A stretch of 12,039 bases of DNA. It comes from an uncultured Flavobacteriales bacterium. Its GTDB lineage: Bacteria > Bacteroidota > Bacteroidia > Palsa-965. Under the pieces are notes generated by a model. The model had not been told where the DNA came from and did no database searches. It saw only the letters and a list, made by a program, of their open reading frames with translations. The stretch is from the NCBI GenBank assembly GCA_946478675.1, contig CAMLEF010000115.1, positions 1 through 12,039 on the forward strand, written 5' to 3'. Positions 5,775 to 12,039 of this stretch are shown here, in pieces (position 1 is the first letter of the stretch; the number at the start of each line of letters is the position of its first letter). The position numbers and the translations under genes were made by a program.

Positions 5775-7118
5775 TTAGCCCTGCAGGAACTCTTCGTAAG
5801 CCACTTCTTTCGGCGTGATCGTGAACTTCGAGCGGTACAGCGTCATGAGCTTCTGCCCGTAGAGATCGTCGAACACTTTTTTCGCCTCTTCTTCTTTTCC
5901 GAGAATGCGCTTCGCGGTGTCGTTCAGCTCGTCGTCGGAAACTTCATCAGGGTTGCGGCCGTATTTCGCGTAGTTGTCGCGCAGGACGTTTTTCACGTGC
6001 TCCGTCGCTTCTTCGGCGGTGACGGAAAGATTATTGTCTTTGATGAGCTTGTTCTCGATGAGCTGCCAGCGGAGCTGACGGGCGTACATCGGGTATTCCG
6101 CTTCCACCTGTTCCATCGTCACCGGCTTTTCATTGGCGGCAACGAGCCAGCGTTTGAGGAACGCGTCGGGCAGGCTGAGGTTGGTGCGGTTGAGCAGCTC
6201 GGCAACGATGTCGTTGCGCAGGCGGCCCTGAACGTCGCGGCCGAACATGTTACGGAGCTCGTCGGCGATCTTGCCGCGGAACTCTTCGGGAGAATTGACA
6301 GCGCCCGGGCCGTACACTTTGTCGAACAGCTCCTGGTTGAGCTCGGCCGGGTGCAGGCGGCTGATGCTTTTCACCGTCACCTGGAAGTTGGCGTTGAGAT
6401 TACCGGCTTCCTGCTCGGAGATGCCGAGTTTCGCCGCGAGATCTTTCGCGTTATCCGCCAGCGCAGAAGCCGGCAGCACGAATTTGTCTTCCGCTTTGCC
6501 GCCGATCATCGCTTTGTGCGCGTCTTTCACCGGGTTGTCGAGGAAGATCGTAGAGGATTTGAAAATGCCGCCGGGCAGGATCTCGCCTTTGTCGTCGAGC
6601 TGTACGAGGTCGGCGTACACGAGGTCGCCGGCTTCGATGGCGTCCGACGGAACGATTTTGCCGTAACGGCGGGTGAGGTCGTTCACGTAACCGTCGATCA
6701 GCTTATCCTCGATCTTCACGACATACTCGTTGAAGCTCATGGATGAATCGAGGTTGAGCGTGAACTGCGGCGCCAGGGCCATATCGAAGTGGAATTCGAA
6801 CTCCTGCTGGTTGTCGAAGTCGACGTTGTTGTTCTGGTCCTTCGGAAGCGGGTTGCCGAGCACCTCGATCTTGTTGTCCTGGATGTATTTGTAAAGCGAG
6901 TCGGAGAGAAGGCGATTGATCTCTTCGGCCAGGAGCGCTTTGCCGTACATCTTGCGTACGAGGGAAGCCGGTACTTTGCCCGGGCGGAAACCCGGCATGC
7001 TGGCGCGTTTCTGGTAATTCTTCAGTGCCTGCTCCACGCGGTCCGCGTAATCAGAGGGGCCGACTTTAACGGTAACAACCGCATTCAGGTCGTCAACGAG
7101 TTCTTTGGTAATGTCCAT
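5775..7118 (-). CDS. tig: Trigger factor, ribosome-associated chaperone
   Basis: 447 residues, within the family range. Trigger factor binds the ribosomal exit tunnel protein uL23 and shields nascent chains. The N-terminal ribosome-binding domain carries the signature GFRPGKVP (43-50). The middle part (about 130-245: KIEDKLIDGYVNDLTRRYGK.., GDLVYADL, FVLPASALADNAKDLAAKLG) corresponds to the degenerate FKBP-like domain of Bacteroidota trigger factors. The C-terminal region from about 250 (ELNQELFDKVYGPGAVNSPEEFRGKI...) forms the helical arms that hold substrates and ends EVAYEEFLQG. The start at 7118 gives MDITKELVDDLNAVVTVKV, which aligns with the usual first strand. It is first in the tig-clpP-clpX order and is preceded by a perfect -7 box at 7210-7203. 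Confidence 0.96.
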   Translation of the reverse strand: MDITKELVDDLNAVVTVKVGPSDYADRVEQALKNYQKRASMPGFRPGKVPASLVRKMYGKALLAEEINRLLSDSLYKYIQDNKIEVLGNPLPKDQNNNVDFDNQQEFEFHFDMALAPQFTLNLDSSMSFNEYVVKIEDKLIDGYVNDLTRRYGKIVPSDAIEAGDLVYADLVQLDDKGEILPGGIFKSSTIFLDNPVKDAHKAMIGGKAEDKFVLPASALADNAKDLAAKLGISEQEAGNLNANFQVTVKSISRLHPAELNQELFDKVYGPGAVNSPEEFRGKIADELRNMFGRDVQGRLRNDIVAELLNRTNLSLPDAFLKRWLVAANEKPVTMEQVEAEYPMYARQLRWQLIENKLIKDNNLSVTAEEATEHVKNVLRDNYAKYGRNPDEVSDDELNDTAKRILGKEEEAKKVFDDLYGQKLMTLYRSKFTITPKEVAYEEFLQG

Positions 7119-7186
7119 TCTTCAATAGTGAATTTGAATGAAAAGCAGGAAAGATTTTCGGGCCTTTCCCGCCCCGGAATTAATAC

Positions 7187-7201
7187 TTCCCCGAAGGGGA
7201 G
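7187..7201 (-). other. Small hairpin in the tig leader
   Basis: On the minus strand TCCCC (7200-7196), TTC and GGGGA (7192-7188) form a tight CCCC/GGGG hairpin right at or just after the predicted tig transcript start. It might stabilise the 5' end of the message. It is short and could be coincidental. Confidence 0.35.
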
Positions 7202-7202
7202 G

Positions 7203-7210
7203 CAAAGATA
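7203..7210 (-). promoter_or_regulatory. tig: tig promoter -7 box
   Basis: TATCTTTG on the minus strand is a perfect match to TAnnTTTG and lies 84 bases before the tig ATG, predicting a leader of roughly 75-80 bases. No TTTG is seen at -33 (the sequence there is GC-rich). Confidence 0.5.
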
Positions 7211-7325
7211 CGAAATTTACGGGCCGGAAGGGGCTTTGTTCCGCCGTTTGTAAGTCCCGTACAGCCACTTATGGAAGCCTCACCGCCCCCCAGCAGAAAT
7301 TCCCGGGCGGCAAGGCATCGCGCAC

Positions 7326-7333
7326 TACTTTTG
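7326..7333 (+). promoter_or_regulatory. -7 box for the STAS/SEC14-like gene
   Basis: TACTTTTG is a perfect match to TAnnTTTG and lies 42 bases before the ATG at 7376, predicting a leader of about 35 bases. It falls inside the longer reading frame that begins at 7271 and therefore argues for the start at 7376. The -33 region is not a clear TTTG. Confidence 0.5.
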
Positions 7334-7375
7334 CTGCGTTTACTGGGCAGATTCATCCCCCTGCGCAGTTGGAAG

Positions 7376-7771
7376 ATGGCTAAAGATGCGATATTGTCTA
7401 CAGTGAAAATGACGTACGGCGACGACGGTATTCTTCGCCTGAAGATGCAGGAAGGCGCCCATGTGGACCTCGAGAATATAAAATTGCAGCACAGTATGTT
7501 CCGGCAGCTCGCCGGCGACGAAAAGCTGCTCGTGCTCATCGACGGACGGGCCAGCTTTACGACCAGCAAAGAAGCTTACGCGTATCTCTCCGAGCAGTCG
7601 GCGACACGCATTGCAACCGCCGTACTCACCAGCAATCCGATTTCCCGCGCGGTGATCAACACGTACATCACGGTGTTCCGGCCCGCATCGCCTTACCGTC
7701 TTTTTACCGACGAGCAGAAAGCGGTGGATTGGCTGAAGGAAATGAAAGCGGCTTACGGAAAGAACAAGTAA
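7376..7771 (+). CDS. Small STAS/SEC14-like (DUF7793-type) protein
   Basis: 131 residues from the ATG at 7376, which is preceded directly by GGAAG. An in-frame ATG at 7271 would add 35 Arg/Pro-rich residues of non-protein character (MEASPPPSRNSRAARHRALL), and the promoter box at 7326 lies inside that extension, so I reject the longer form. The protein reads VKMTYGDDGILRLKMQEGAHVDLENIKL, then a helix, KLLVLIDGRASFTTSKEAYAYL, then TRIATAVLTSNPISRAVINTYI, and ends YRLFTDEQKAVDWLKEM. This alternation of strand and helix, with the pattern 'D-G/R-A..F..S.EA..YL', 'A.L..NP.SR...N.YI' and 'F.DE..A..WL', matches a small family in Bacteroidota annotated as STAS/SEC14-like. No enzymatic residues are evident; a regulatory or phosphate-binding role is only a guess. 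It converges on apaG with a 33-base gap and no clear terminator. Confidence 0.8.
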   Translation: MAKDAILSTVKMTYGDDGILRLKMQEGAHVDLENIKLQHSMFRQLAGDEKLLVLIDGRASFTTSKEAYAYLSEQSATRIATAVLTSNPISRAVINTYITVFRPASPYRLFTDEQKAVDWLKEMKAAYGKNK

Positions 7772-7804
7772 CGTTTTCCGCGGAGCTTTTCCTGCAATAA
7801 AAAA

Positions 7805-8191
7805 TCAATTGAGGCGGTACGAAGAGATCAGCTCGAAGCGCGGGATCTGTACTTCGAAGCTGCCGCCGTCGGCTTCCCGAACAAACGTGTACGTGCCGTG
7901 CATGCTGCCCATTTCGGAATTCAGGTTGCAGGCGGATTCGTATTCGTAATGCTCGCCCGGCTTCAGCACCGGCTGCTGGCCCACCACTCCTTCACCTTCT
8001 ACTTCGTGGTTCGTTCCCGCTGAATCGAAAATGTGCCAGTGACGACGCAGCAATTGCACCGTGTAATCACTGTTGTTTTCGATCCGGATGCGATAGGAGA
8101 AAAAATAGTTCCGCTGCTCAGGACGTGAATAGAGCTCCTGGAACTCTGCCTGTGCGCTGATCTTGATTCCGTAAGTAACACAAGTCGCCAT
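7805..8191 (-). CDS. apaG: ApaG-domain protein
   Basis: 128 residues, the usual size of stand-alone ApaG (about 125). The fold is a fibronectin-like beta sandwich. The family signatures are intact: YFFSYRIRIENNS (29-41), RRHWHIFDSAG (49-59), GEGVVGQQP (66-74), LKPGEHYEY (76-84) and GSMHGTYTF. In enterobacteria apaG mutants affect cobalt/magnesium sensitivity, and the same domain occurs in F-box proteins and other fusions; its biochemical activity remains unclear. The start at 8191 (MATCVTYGIKISAQAEF) places the first strand at the normal position. The nearest -7-like box (TAACATTG on the minus strand, 8214-8207) would leave almost no leader and is not convincing. It lies next to the type IX secretion plug-family gene on the same strand, but 359 bases away. 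Confidence 0.95.
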   Translation of the reverse strand: MATCVTYGIKISAQAEFQELYSRPEQRNYFFSYRIRIENNSDYTVQLLRRHWHIFDSAGTNHEVEGEGVVGQQPVLKPGEHYEYESACNLNSEMGSMHGTYTFVREADGGSFEVQIPRFELISSYRLN

Positions 8192-8361
8192 GGGGGAACA
8201 GTTTTACAATGTTACACAGGGGAATTGTTAAAAGCAATGTGGAGTGAGGCAGGTTACTAACAAGAAATGCAAGTGAGGTGCGCTGTTGCGGAGTTGCGGG
8301 GTGCGAGGGGATTTCTGATGAGGGTGTAAAAGAAACAGGAGAATGGAGAATTCTGATTTAC

Positions 8362-8396
8362 GGTTGGTTGGGTTTGTTGGGTTGGTTCGTTGGTTA
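8362..8396 (+). repeat. G/T-rich simple tract (GGTTGGTT type)
   Basis: Successive GGTT and GGGTT units on the + strand with almost no A or C across 35 bases. It is a microsatellite-like tract that could in principle fold into a weak two-tier G-quadruplex. Confidence 0.6.
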
Positions 8397-8412
8397 CCCG
8401 CACCATCGCAAC

Positions 8413-8544
8413 CCGCAACAAGTTCTCATTTGAAAAACAGCATTCCCGTCACTGCAACTTCTCATCGTGCCACGCAGATGACACCTACCTCCGCAACAAT
8501 TTCTCATTTGAAAAGCAGCATTCCCCGTCACTGCAACTTCTCAT
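8413..8544. repeat. Duplicated ~54-base segment with four CAANTTCTCAT motifs
   Basis: Copy 1 spans 8413-8465 and copy 2 spans 8491-8544, differing by two substitutions and one added C, with a period of about 78-79 bases. Each copy starts and ends with the 11-mer CAANTTCTCAT (8419, 8455, 8497, 8534), so the motif occurs four times at 36-42 base intervals. Unit size and divergence do not fit a CRISPR. It lies directly past the stop codon of the type IX plug-family gene. Confidence 0.85.
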
Positions 8545-8550
8545 TCCCTG

Positions 8551-9870
8551 CTACATCCGCGAATTCATGTGCTTCACGGCTACGAGCTGATCGACGTACG
8601 TGCCCTGATGGCGGAAATAGATGAGGATGAAATAATCGTTTTCCGTTTCGTAATGCATGCCTTCCACGAACATGTCGTCGGCGGCTTTGACGTTGTCTTT
8701 GAGGAAAACGTATTCGTAATTGTAATAGCCCTGCTTGAGATACATCGACGCTTCGTAACCGTGCAGCTGGTAATTGTACGTCATGCGGCAGTCGGGGCTG
8801 CACTGCCAGTTGCTGAGTGCGCCGAATACGTACATGTTGCCGTCGCTGGCGGGCGGGTCCCAGGGAAGAAAAAAGTGTACCCAGCAATATTCCGCATCGA
8901 CGTCACTGCCGCCGCCGTCCGTTGTCTGGATGAGGTATTTGCCGTTGATGTCGTTGTTGTTGACGTACCGCTTGTACGTGCGGCGCTCGTCGGGCAAGAG
9001 GTACACGTTGTAATTGCCGGCGCTGTCTTTGTTGATCGTCTCCACGTTTTGCGTCTGCAGGCGGAGCGTGCGCGTGTCGAACCAGCGGAATTCATTGCCG
9101 CCGCGGAATACGTTGCCGTCTTCGTAATCGTACACGAGCTGCTGGTCTTTCACGAACTGCGGCTGCAAACCGGTGATCGCATTGTCCCAGCGGCCGTTCT
9201 GCAGAATAACCGGCATGATCTCCGCGAACGGATTGCTGATCTCCGACGTGTTGTAGTTGATCGTGAAGTCGACTTCCTGCTTGAAGTTGCGGTCGGAAAC
9301 GATGGTCGCTGCGTGCACGTTCGCATCCACGGACACCATGTCTTCGTACACGAGAAAACGTTTCGTGAACGCCAACTCTTCGCCGTTCTTGTCGGTAAAA
9401 ACTTTCAGCAGGTAATTGCCGGAGCGCAGCAGCTTCACTTCATCATTCGGGAACGCGAGCGAATAATGCGTGTAATGCTGGATCGGGTTGCGCGAAAAAC
9501 GGTAATCGCGGATCGGGTTCTGCTCGAAGCCGTCGAGGTACTCCGATACGAGAATGTTGCTCGGCTCCCATTTCGACGTGCAATGAATGAGCGTGTAGGA
9601 ATACGCTTTGTAATCGCCGTCGAGATCGTCGAAGCTGAGGTAGAGCTTGTCGTCGCTGTTCAGCTTGATGATCGCTGCCGACAATACCGCCGGGTCGGGA
9701 CTGAGCTGAACGGTCTTGATCGATTTGCGGTAAACGTGATCGTCGTACCGCAGCGTGTTGTCGGAATAATAATCCGTCGTGTCCGGCGCAGCGAACAGCT
9801 TCGCGGCGAAGAGCAGCAGGAAAAGCGTGATCGGCAAACGGGGCGTGCGGAGAGAGAAGATGAAGTTCAT
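8551..9870 (-). CDS. Type IX secretion plug-family protein (DUF5103)
   Basis: 439 residues from the ATG at 9870; a TTG at 9894 would add eight residues in front of the signal peptide. Residues 1-27 (MNFIFSLRTPRLPITLFLLL, then FAAKLFA) are a signal peptide, leaving mature APDTTDYYSDNTLRYDDHVY. The pattern of motifs fits DUF5103, the family of the 'plug' protein found occluding the periplasmic side of the SprA translocon of the type IX secretion system: IKTVQL early on, LYLSFDDLDGDYKAYSYTLIHCTSKWEPS, FLDGFEQNPIRDYRFSRNP (as YLDGFEQ), TDKNGEELAFTKRFLVYED, WFDTRTLRL, then a C-terminal immunoglobulin-like part with GNMYVFGALSNWQ and the helix-less end. The protein is predicted to be periplasmic. 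It follows the GIN-domain lipoprotein gene by 38 bases on the same strand, consistent with an operon. Whether it plugs SprA in this organism is inferred from the family. Confidence 0.9.
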   Translation of the reverse strand: MNFIFSLRTPRLPITLFLLLFAAKLFAAPDTTDYYSDNTLRYDDHVYRKSIKTVQLSPDPAVLSAAIIKLNSDDKLYLSFDDLDGDYKAYSYTLIHCTSKWEPSNILVSEYLDGFEQNPIRDYRFSRNPIQHYTHYSLAFPNDEVKLLRSGNYLLKVFTDKNGEELAFTKRFLVYEDMVSVDANVHAATIVSDRNFKQEVDFTINYNTSEISNPFAEIMPVILQNGRWDNAITGLQPQFVKDQQLVYDYEDGNVFRGGNEFRWFDTRTLRLQTQNVETINKDSAGNYNVYLLPDERRTYKRYVNNNDINGKYLIQTTDGGGSDVDAEYCWVHFFLPWDPPASDGNMYVFGALSNWQCSPDCRMTYNYQLHGYEASMYLKQGYYNYEYVFLKDNVKAADDMFVEGMHYETENDYFILIYFRHQGTYVDQLVAVKHMNSRM

Positions 9871-9908
9871 GAGAAAGCTTTCCTGTTTTTGCAAAAACTG
9901 TACCGCGC

Positions 9909-10652
9909 TCAGGGCAACGGCAACAAACGGCCTGTCGACGTTTCGATATTCGTGACGTACGGCGGGTTACTCTTGTAATAAACGTTGCCGCTGCCTTCAA
10001 TCTTCGTCGTGAGGTACGTTGTGGGATTCACGGTGATCTTGCCCGTCGTGTTTGTGTACACCCAGGTGTAGAAGCTCGTGCAGCCGTCGCTGATCGTAAA
10101 CCCGGTGCCGGTGGAATAGATGATCACCTGGTCGGCATTGCCGGTCACCGTTACATCGCCGGCGCCGTGCTGGTGGGTGTAAATGATGCCGCGCGCAACG
10201 GAGAAATTAATGTCGCCCGAGCTTTCGATATCGAGGTCGAGCGAATCGCTGGTGCTCGGGTTAGCGTTCGTGATCTCGCCGGTGGCTTTGCTTTTGATGT
10301 GGAACACCTGGTTGCGCCGGTAATGAATGTACACGTTCACCGGCACGTCGTAGCGGCGCGTGAAGTTGCATTTGTTGTCGTTGCGGATGCGGAGCCAGCT
10401 GCCGTCGCTTTCGGTTTTGATCAGCTTTACGAGATTTTTGCCGGCTTCCACGCGGAGCAGCGAAGTGGTGTCTTCCACGAAAATGAGGTTCACGTTGTCT
10501 TCCACGTAGACGTTGTGAAAATCGCCGGGTTGCCTTTCTTCCGTCACGACGTCGCCCGTACGTTTGAAGCAATCGCAGGCGTTTTCCTTTTTGCAATTCC
10601 AGGCAGGAAACGCGAAAAGCAGCAAGAGGAAAATGGAAAGACGGGATGACAT
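9909..10652 (-). CDS. GIN-domain (DUF2807) putative auto-transporter adhesin-like lipoprotein
   Basis: 247 residues. The signal sequence (MSSRLSIFLLLLFAFPAWN) is followed by Cys20-Lys-Lys, a typical Bacteroidota lipoprotein start, though the residues before the Cys (AWN) are unusual. CDCFKRTGD follows. The body is a repetitive beta-solenoid-like domain with the GIN/DUF2807 pattern: FHNVYVEDNVNLIFVED, LRVEAGKNLVKLI, LRIRNDNKCNFTRRY, PVNVYIHYR, LDLDIESSGDINF, and later GAGDVTVTGNADQVIIYS and TTKIEGSGNVYY. Proteins of this family are surface or periplasmic lipoproteins of unknown function. The short FHNVYVEDNVNL segment is the family's usual opening strand. It lies between the PagL-like gene (76 bases upstream) and the plug-family gene (38 bases downstream), all on one strand. 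No convincing promoter was found in front of it. Confidence 0.9.
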   Translation of the reverse strand: MSSRLSIFLLLLFAFPAWNCKKENACDCFKRTGDVVTEERQPGDFHNVYVEDNVNLIFVEDTTSLLRVEAGKNLVKLIKTESDGSWLRIRNDNKCNFTRRYDVPVNVYIHYRRNQVFHIKSKATGEITNANPSTSDSLDLDIESSGDINFSVARGIIYTHQHGAGDVTVTGNADQVIIYSTGTGFTISDGCTSFYTWVYTNTTGKITVNPTTYLTTKIEGSGNVYYKSNPPYVTNIETSTGRLLPLP

Positions 10653-10728
10653 GTATTACAAATTACGGTTAATGCGTGAAGTGAATCCGGTTGCGTTTAT
10701 TTTCATGACAAGGCCATTTGATGATTTT

Positions 10729-11859
10729 CTAAAACCGCCAGCCGGCGCCTACTTCAAAATATTCTGCTTTCGCGAAATGCGTTTTCAGCGTGAACGAAAG
10801 CAGCAAATGATCCGTCGCCAGGTAACGCAGGCCGAAACGGTTGTAGATGGGCCCGTTATCCTTGTAACGCGAATAGAGGTAAACGCCTATCTCACCCGGC
10901 AGCGACAAACGGCCGAGCACCAGCTCATAACAGAACTTCGCACCGAGCTGCGTGGCGCCGATCGCGTTCACGTTCACCGAATCGTAAACGAGATGATGCT
11001 GCACGGCCTGGCTGTACATAATGTCGATGCCGCCGCCGAAACGGTGCTTGCGCGACGTTGGGCGGAGCGCAGTCGTTACCACGTTCAGCACGCCGAAATG
11101 CCTGCCGCCGGGAGGTTCGATGTCGTTGGCGCCGGCGACAATCATTGCTGCAAAATGCCAGCGGTGATCATACAGCAATGATTCGGTGTGTGCGTTGCGG
11201 GCGTCGGCTTCGGGCGTATGGCGTTTGCAGACGCGCGCGCCGCTGCTGAAAAAATAACCGGCGCTGATCATCGGCAGGTTGATGCCGAGGTTGGGCAGGC
11301 GGGAAGCGCCATTGGAGAAATGCGTGATGCCGAGGCCGAATTCGAGCTGGTGATCGTCGGTGATCTTGTACATGCCGTTGAGGCGAAGCGTAAAGCAGGT
11401 GTTGAGGTGCGAGCCGATGGCGATGTTCTTGTGGTTGTCGATCGGATCGAATTTTTTCGTGAGCCAGCCGATGCCCCAGCCGTAACGCAGGTTCAGCTTG
11501 AAGCGGTGATCGTATTTGCCGAGCGGAAAATTGATGTACGGGTAAAGGCCGATCGCCGTGCCGAGCTGGTCGGGATTGCCGAGCGGGATGACGTGCAGCG
11601 CCACGCCGGTCCACGGGTAATGATACGGCTTGTTCCAGCAGTAGTCGCCGTCGGAAGCGAAGGCCACGTCAAGCTCGCCGGACACGATGTGCTTCTTGAC
11701 GAGATGTCCCATGTTGTAGCGGTGCGACCAGAGAAAGCCGTACTGCACGCTGCCGCCGATGTAAATGCGATTGCAGTCGGGCCGGCAGATCGTGTCGCGC
11801 TGCGCGAAAAGCGAGAAACTGCAGAGCAGGAAAAGAAACGACAGGAAGCGGGATTTCAT
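10729..11859 (-). CDS. PagL-like acyloxyacyl hydrolase / lipid A deacylase family barrel
   Basis: 376 residues from the ATG at 11859; the in-frame codon at 12003 is rejected because the added 48 residues run through the inverted repeat and precede the signal peptide. Residues 1-19 (MKSRFLSFLFLLCSFSLFA, cleavage before Q20) are a signal peptide. PagL enzymes are outer-membrane barrels that remove the 3-O acyl chain from lipid A. The signature H-x-S-N is present as THFSNGAS, giving His180 and Ser182, followed by LPNLGINLP as in Bacteroidota members. At the spacing of the catalytic Glu of Pseudomonas PagL (Ser+12) this protein has Asn194, so the acidic partner is either elsewhere or missing. At 376 residues it is about twice the size of Pseudomonas PagL, with additional strands after residue 200 and a C-terminal GAGWRF. 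The Cys25/Cys29 and Cys74 residues are notable for an envelope protein. Confidence 0.85.
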   Translation of the reverse strand: MKSRFLSFLFLLCSFSLFAQRDTICRPDCNRIYIGGSVQYGFLWSHRYNMGHLVKKHIVSGELDVAFASDGDYCWNKPYHYPWTGVALHVIPLGNPDQLGTAIGLYPYINFPLGKYDHRFKLNLRYGWGIGWLTKKFDPIDNHKNIAIGSHLNTCFTLRLNGMYKITDDHQLEFGLGITHFSNGASRLPNLGINLPMISAGYFFSSGARVCKRHTPEADARNAHTESLLYDHRWHFAAMIVAGANDIEPPGGRHFGVLNVVTTALRPTSRKHRFGGGIDIMYSQAVQHHLVYDSVNVNAIGATQLGAKFCYELVLGRLSLPGEIGVYLYSRYKDNGPIYNRFGLRYLATDHLLLSFTLKTHFAKAEYFEVGAGWRF

Positions 11860-11935
11860 CGGAACGTAAAAATAAGAGTTATTGAAGATGGAAGATTGAA
11901 AATTCTCGCCGCGACTTGCGTGTTGGATTTTTTCT

Positions 11936-12005
11936 GTTTGTTCGAGCGGTGTCGAGAACGTTTCGCATTCCAATGCAACTGGTTCTCGACTCCGCTCGAA
12001 CAAAC
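11936..12005. repeat. Large inverted repeat (24-base arms)
   Basis: The left arm at 11936-11959 (GTTTGTTCGAGCGG, T, GTCGAGAAC) and the right arm at 11982-12005 (GTTCTCGAC, T, CCGCTCGAACAAAC) are complementary at 23 of 24 positions, with a central T/T mismatch. The 22-base loop contains its own perfect GCATT-CC-AATGC hairpin (11965-11976). The arm sequence (TTCTCGACTCCGCTCGAA type) resembles dispersed repeats I recall from intergenic regions of Bacteroidota. No long T-run follows, so it is not a classic terminator. It lies upstream of the PagL-like gene. Confidence 0.9.
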
Positions 12006-12008
12006 TGG

Positions 12009-12024
12009 AAACGCCGAAGCGTTC
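12009..12024. repeat. Second small hairpin beside the inverted repeat
   Basis: AACGC (12010-12014), CGAA, GCGTT (12019-12023) is a perfect 5-bp stem with a four-base loop, directly after the large inverted repeat. The bases that follow (CATTGGAAT, 12024-12032) are the reverse complement of the loop core ATTCCAATG (11967-11975), indicating that the repetitive structure continues past the end of the window. Confidence 0.6.
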
Positions 12025-12039
12025 ATTGGAATTGCCGAA

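Larger units (their letters stand above)
8192..8550. other. Gene-free stretch with duplicated and low-complexity sequence
   Basis: This 359-base interval has no credible gene. The open frame at 8343-8624 reads as repeated low-complexity peptide (HLKNSIP, then HLKSSIP) arising from the nucleotide duplication. The interval holds a G/T-rich tract (8362-8396) and a duplicated 53/54-base segment (8413-8465 and 8491-8544), the second copy ending just before the stop codon of the gene at 8551. No hairpin with a T-tract was found for either neighbour. Confidence 0.7.

Noticed and set aside
5703..6746. Long + strand open frame (347 codons) opposite tig
   Set aside because: Shadow of trigger factor; biased RRxF/VV composition and no recognisable fold.
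7271..7375. N-terminal extension of the STAS/SEC14-like protein
   Set aside because: Arg/Pro-rich non-conserved-looking sequence, with a perfect -7 promoter box inside it at 7326-7333.
7772..7804. Terminator between the convergent genes
   Set aside because: A-rich and T-rich patches and a CCGCGG palindrome are present, but no stem followed by a T-run could be drawn in either direction.
8413..8544. Possible CRISPR array (four spaced 11-mers)
   Set aside because: The repeats are too short, the intervening sequences are themselves duplicated, spacing is irregular and no cas gene is nearby.
8343..8624. + strand frame of 93 codons
   Set aside because: Its internal repeat comes directly from the duplicated nucleotide segment, it runs into the end of the opposite-strand gene, and it has no domain or start signal.
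8569..9978. Long + strand open frame (469 codons) opposite the type IX plug-family gene
   Set aside because: Antisense of a protein with a clear signal peptide and family pattern. It is longer than the real gene only because stop codons are rare in this frame of GC-rich DNA.
11860..12003. N-terminal extension of the PagL-like protein to a start at 12003
   Set aside because: It would place 48 residues translated from the inverted repeat ahead of a clean signal peptide that starts at 11859.

Overview
The window looks like a chromosomal segment of a GC-rich member of Bacteroidota, most likely a Chitinophagaceae-type organism. This rests on three things: the gene content (a type IX secretion 'plug' family protein, a GIN-domain lipoprotein, and a ClpP with the N-terminal extension usual in this phylum), -7 promoter boxes of the form TAnnTTTG, and the scarcity of strong Shine-Dalgarno sequences. 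No rRNA, tRNA, CRISPR array, transposase or phage gene was found.

Layout. Positions 1-1983 (+ strand) hold the 3' end of an outer-membrane beta-barrel protein, a small membrane-anchored protein extremely rich in Met, Cys and His, and, starting directly after its stop codon, a lipoprotein whose periplasmic part resembles the N-terminal domain of GldM. Positions 1984-3518 hold a structured repeat-like island and three small genes on the minus strand (two uncharacterised soluble proteins and a two-helix membrane protein with a PH-like tail). Positions 3559-7118 (minus strand) carry the protein quality-control set in the order tig, clpP, clpX, with a strong hairpin terminator after clpX and a second hairpin plus T-tract between clpP and clpX. 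Positions 7119-7375 form a divergent promoter region between tig and a small STAS/SEC14-like gene (7376-7771, +), which converges on apaG (7805-8191, -). After a 359-base gene-free stretch with a duplicated segment comes a minus-strand envelope cluster: a PagL-like lipid A deacylase/acyloxyacyl hydrolase (10729-11859), a GIN-domain lipoprotein (9909-10652) and a type IX secretion plug-family protein (8551-9870). The window ends in a large inverted repeat.

How the genes work together. Trigger factor receives nascent chains at the ribosome, and ClpX unfolds substrates and feeds them to the ClpP protease. The right-hand cluster and the left-hand barrel and lipoproteins all belong to the cell envelope. 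The least explained pair is the Met/Cys/His-rich protein together with the GldM-N-like lipoprotein at 793-1983. It is the best candidate here for something undescribed, but its function is inferred only from composition, anchoring and adjacency.
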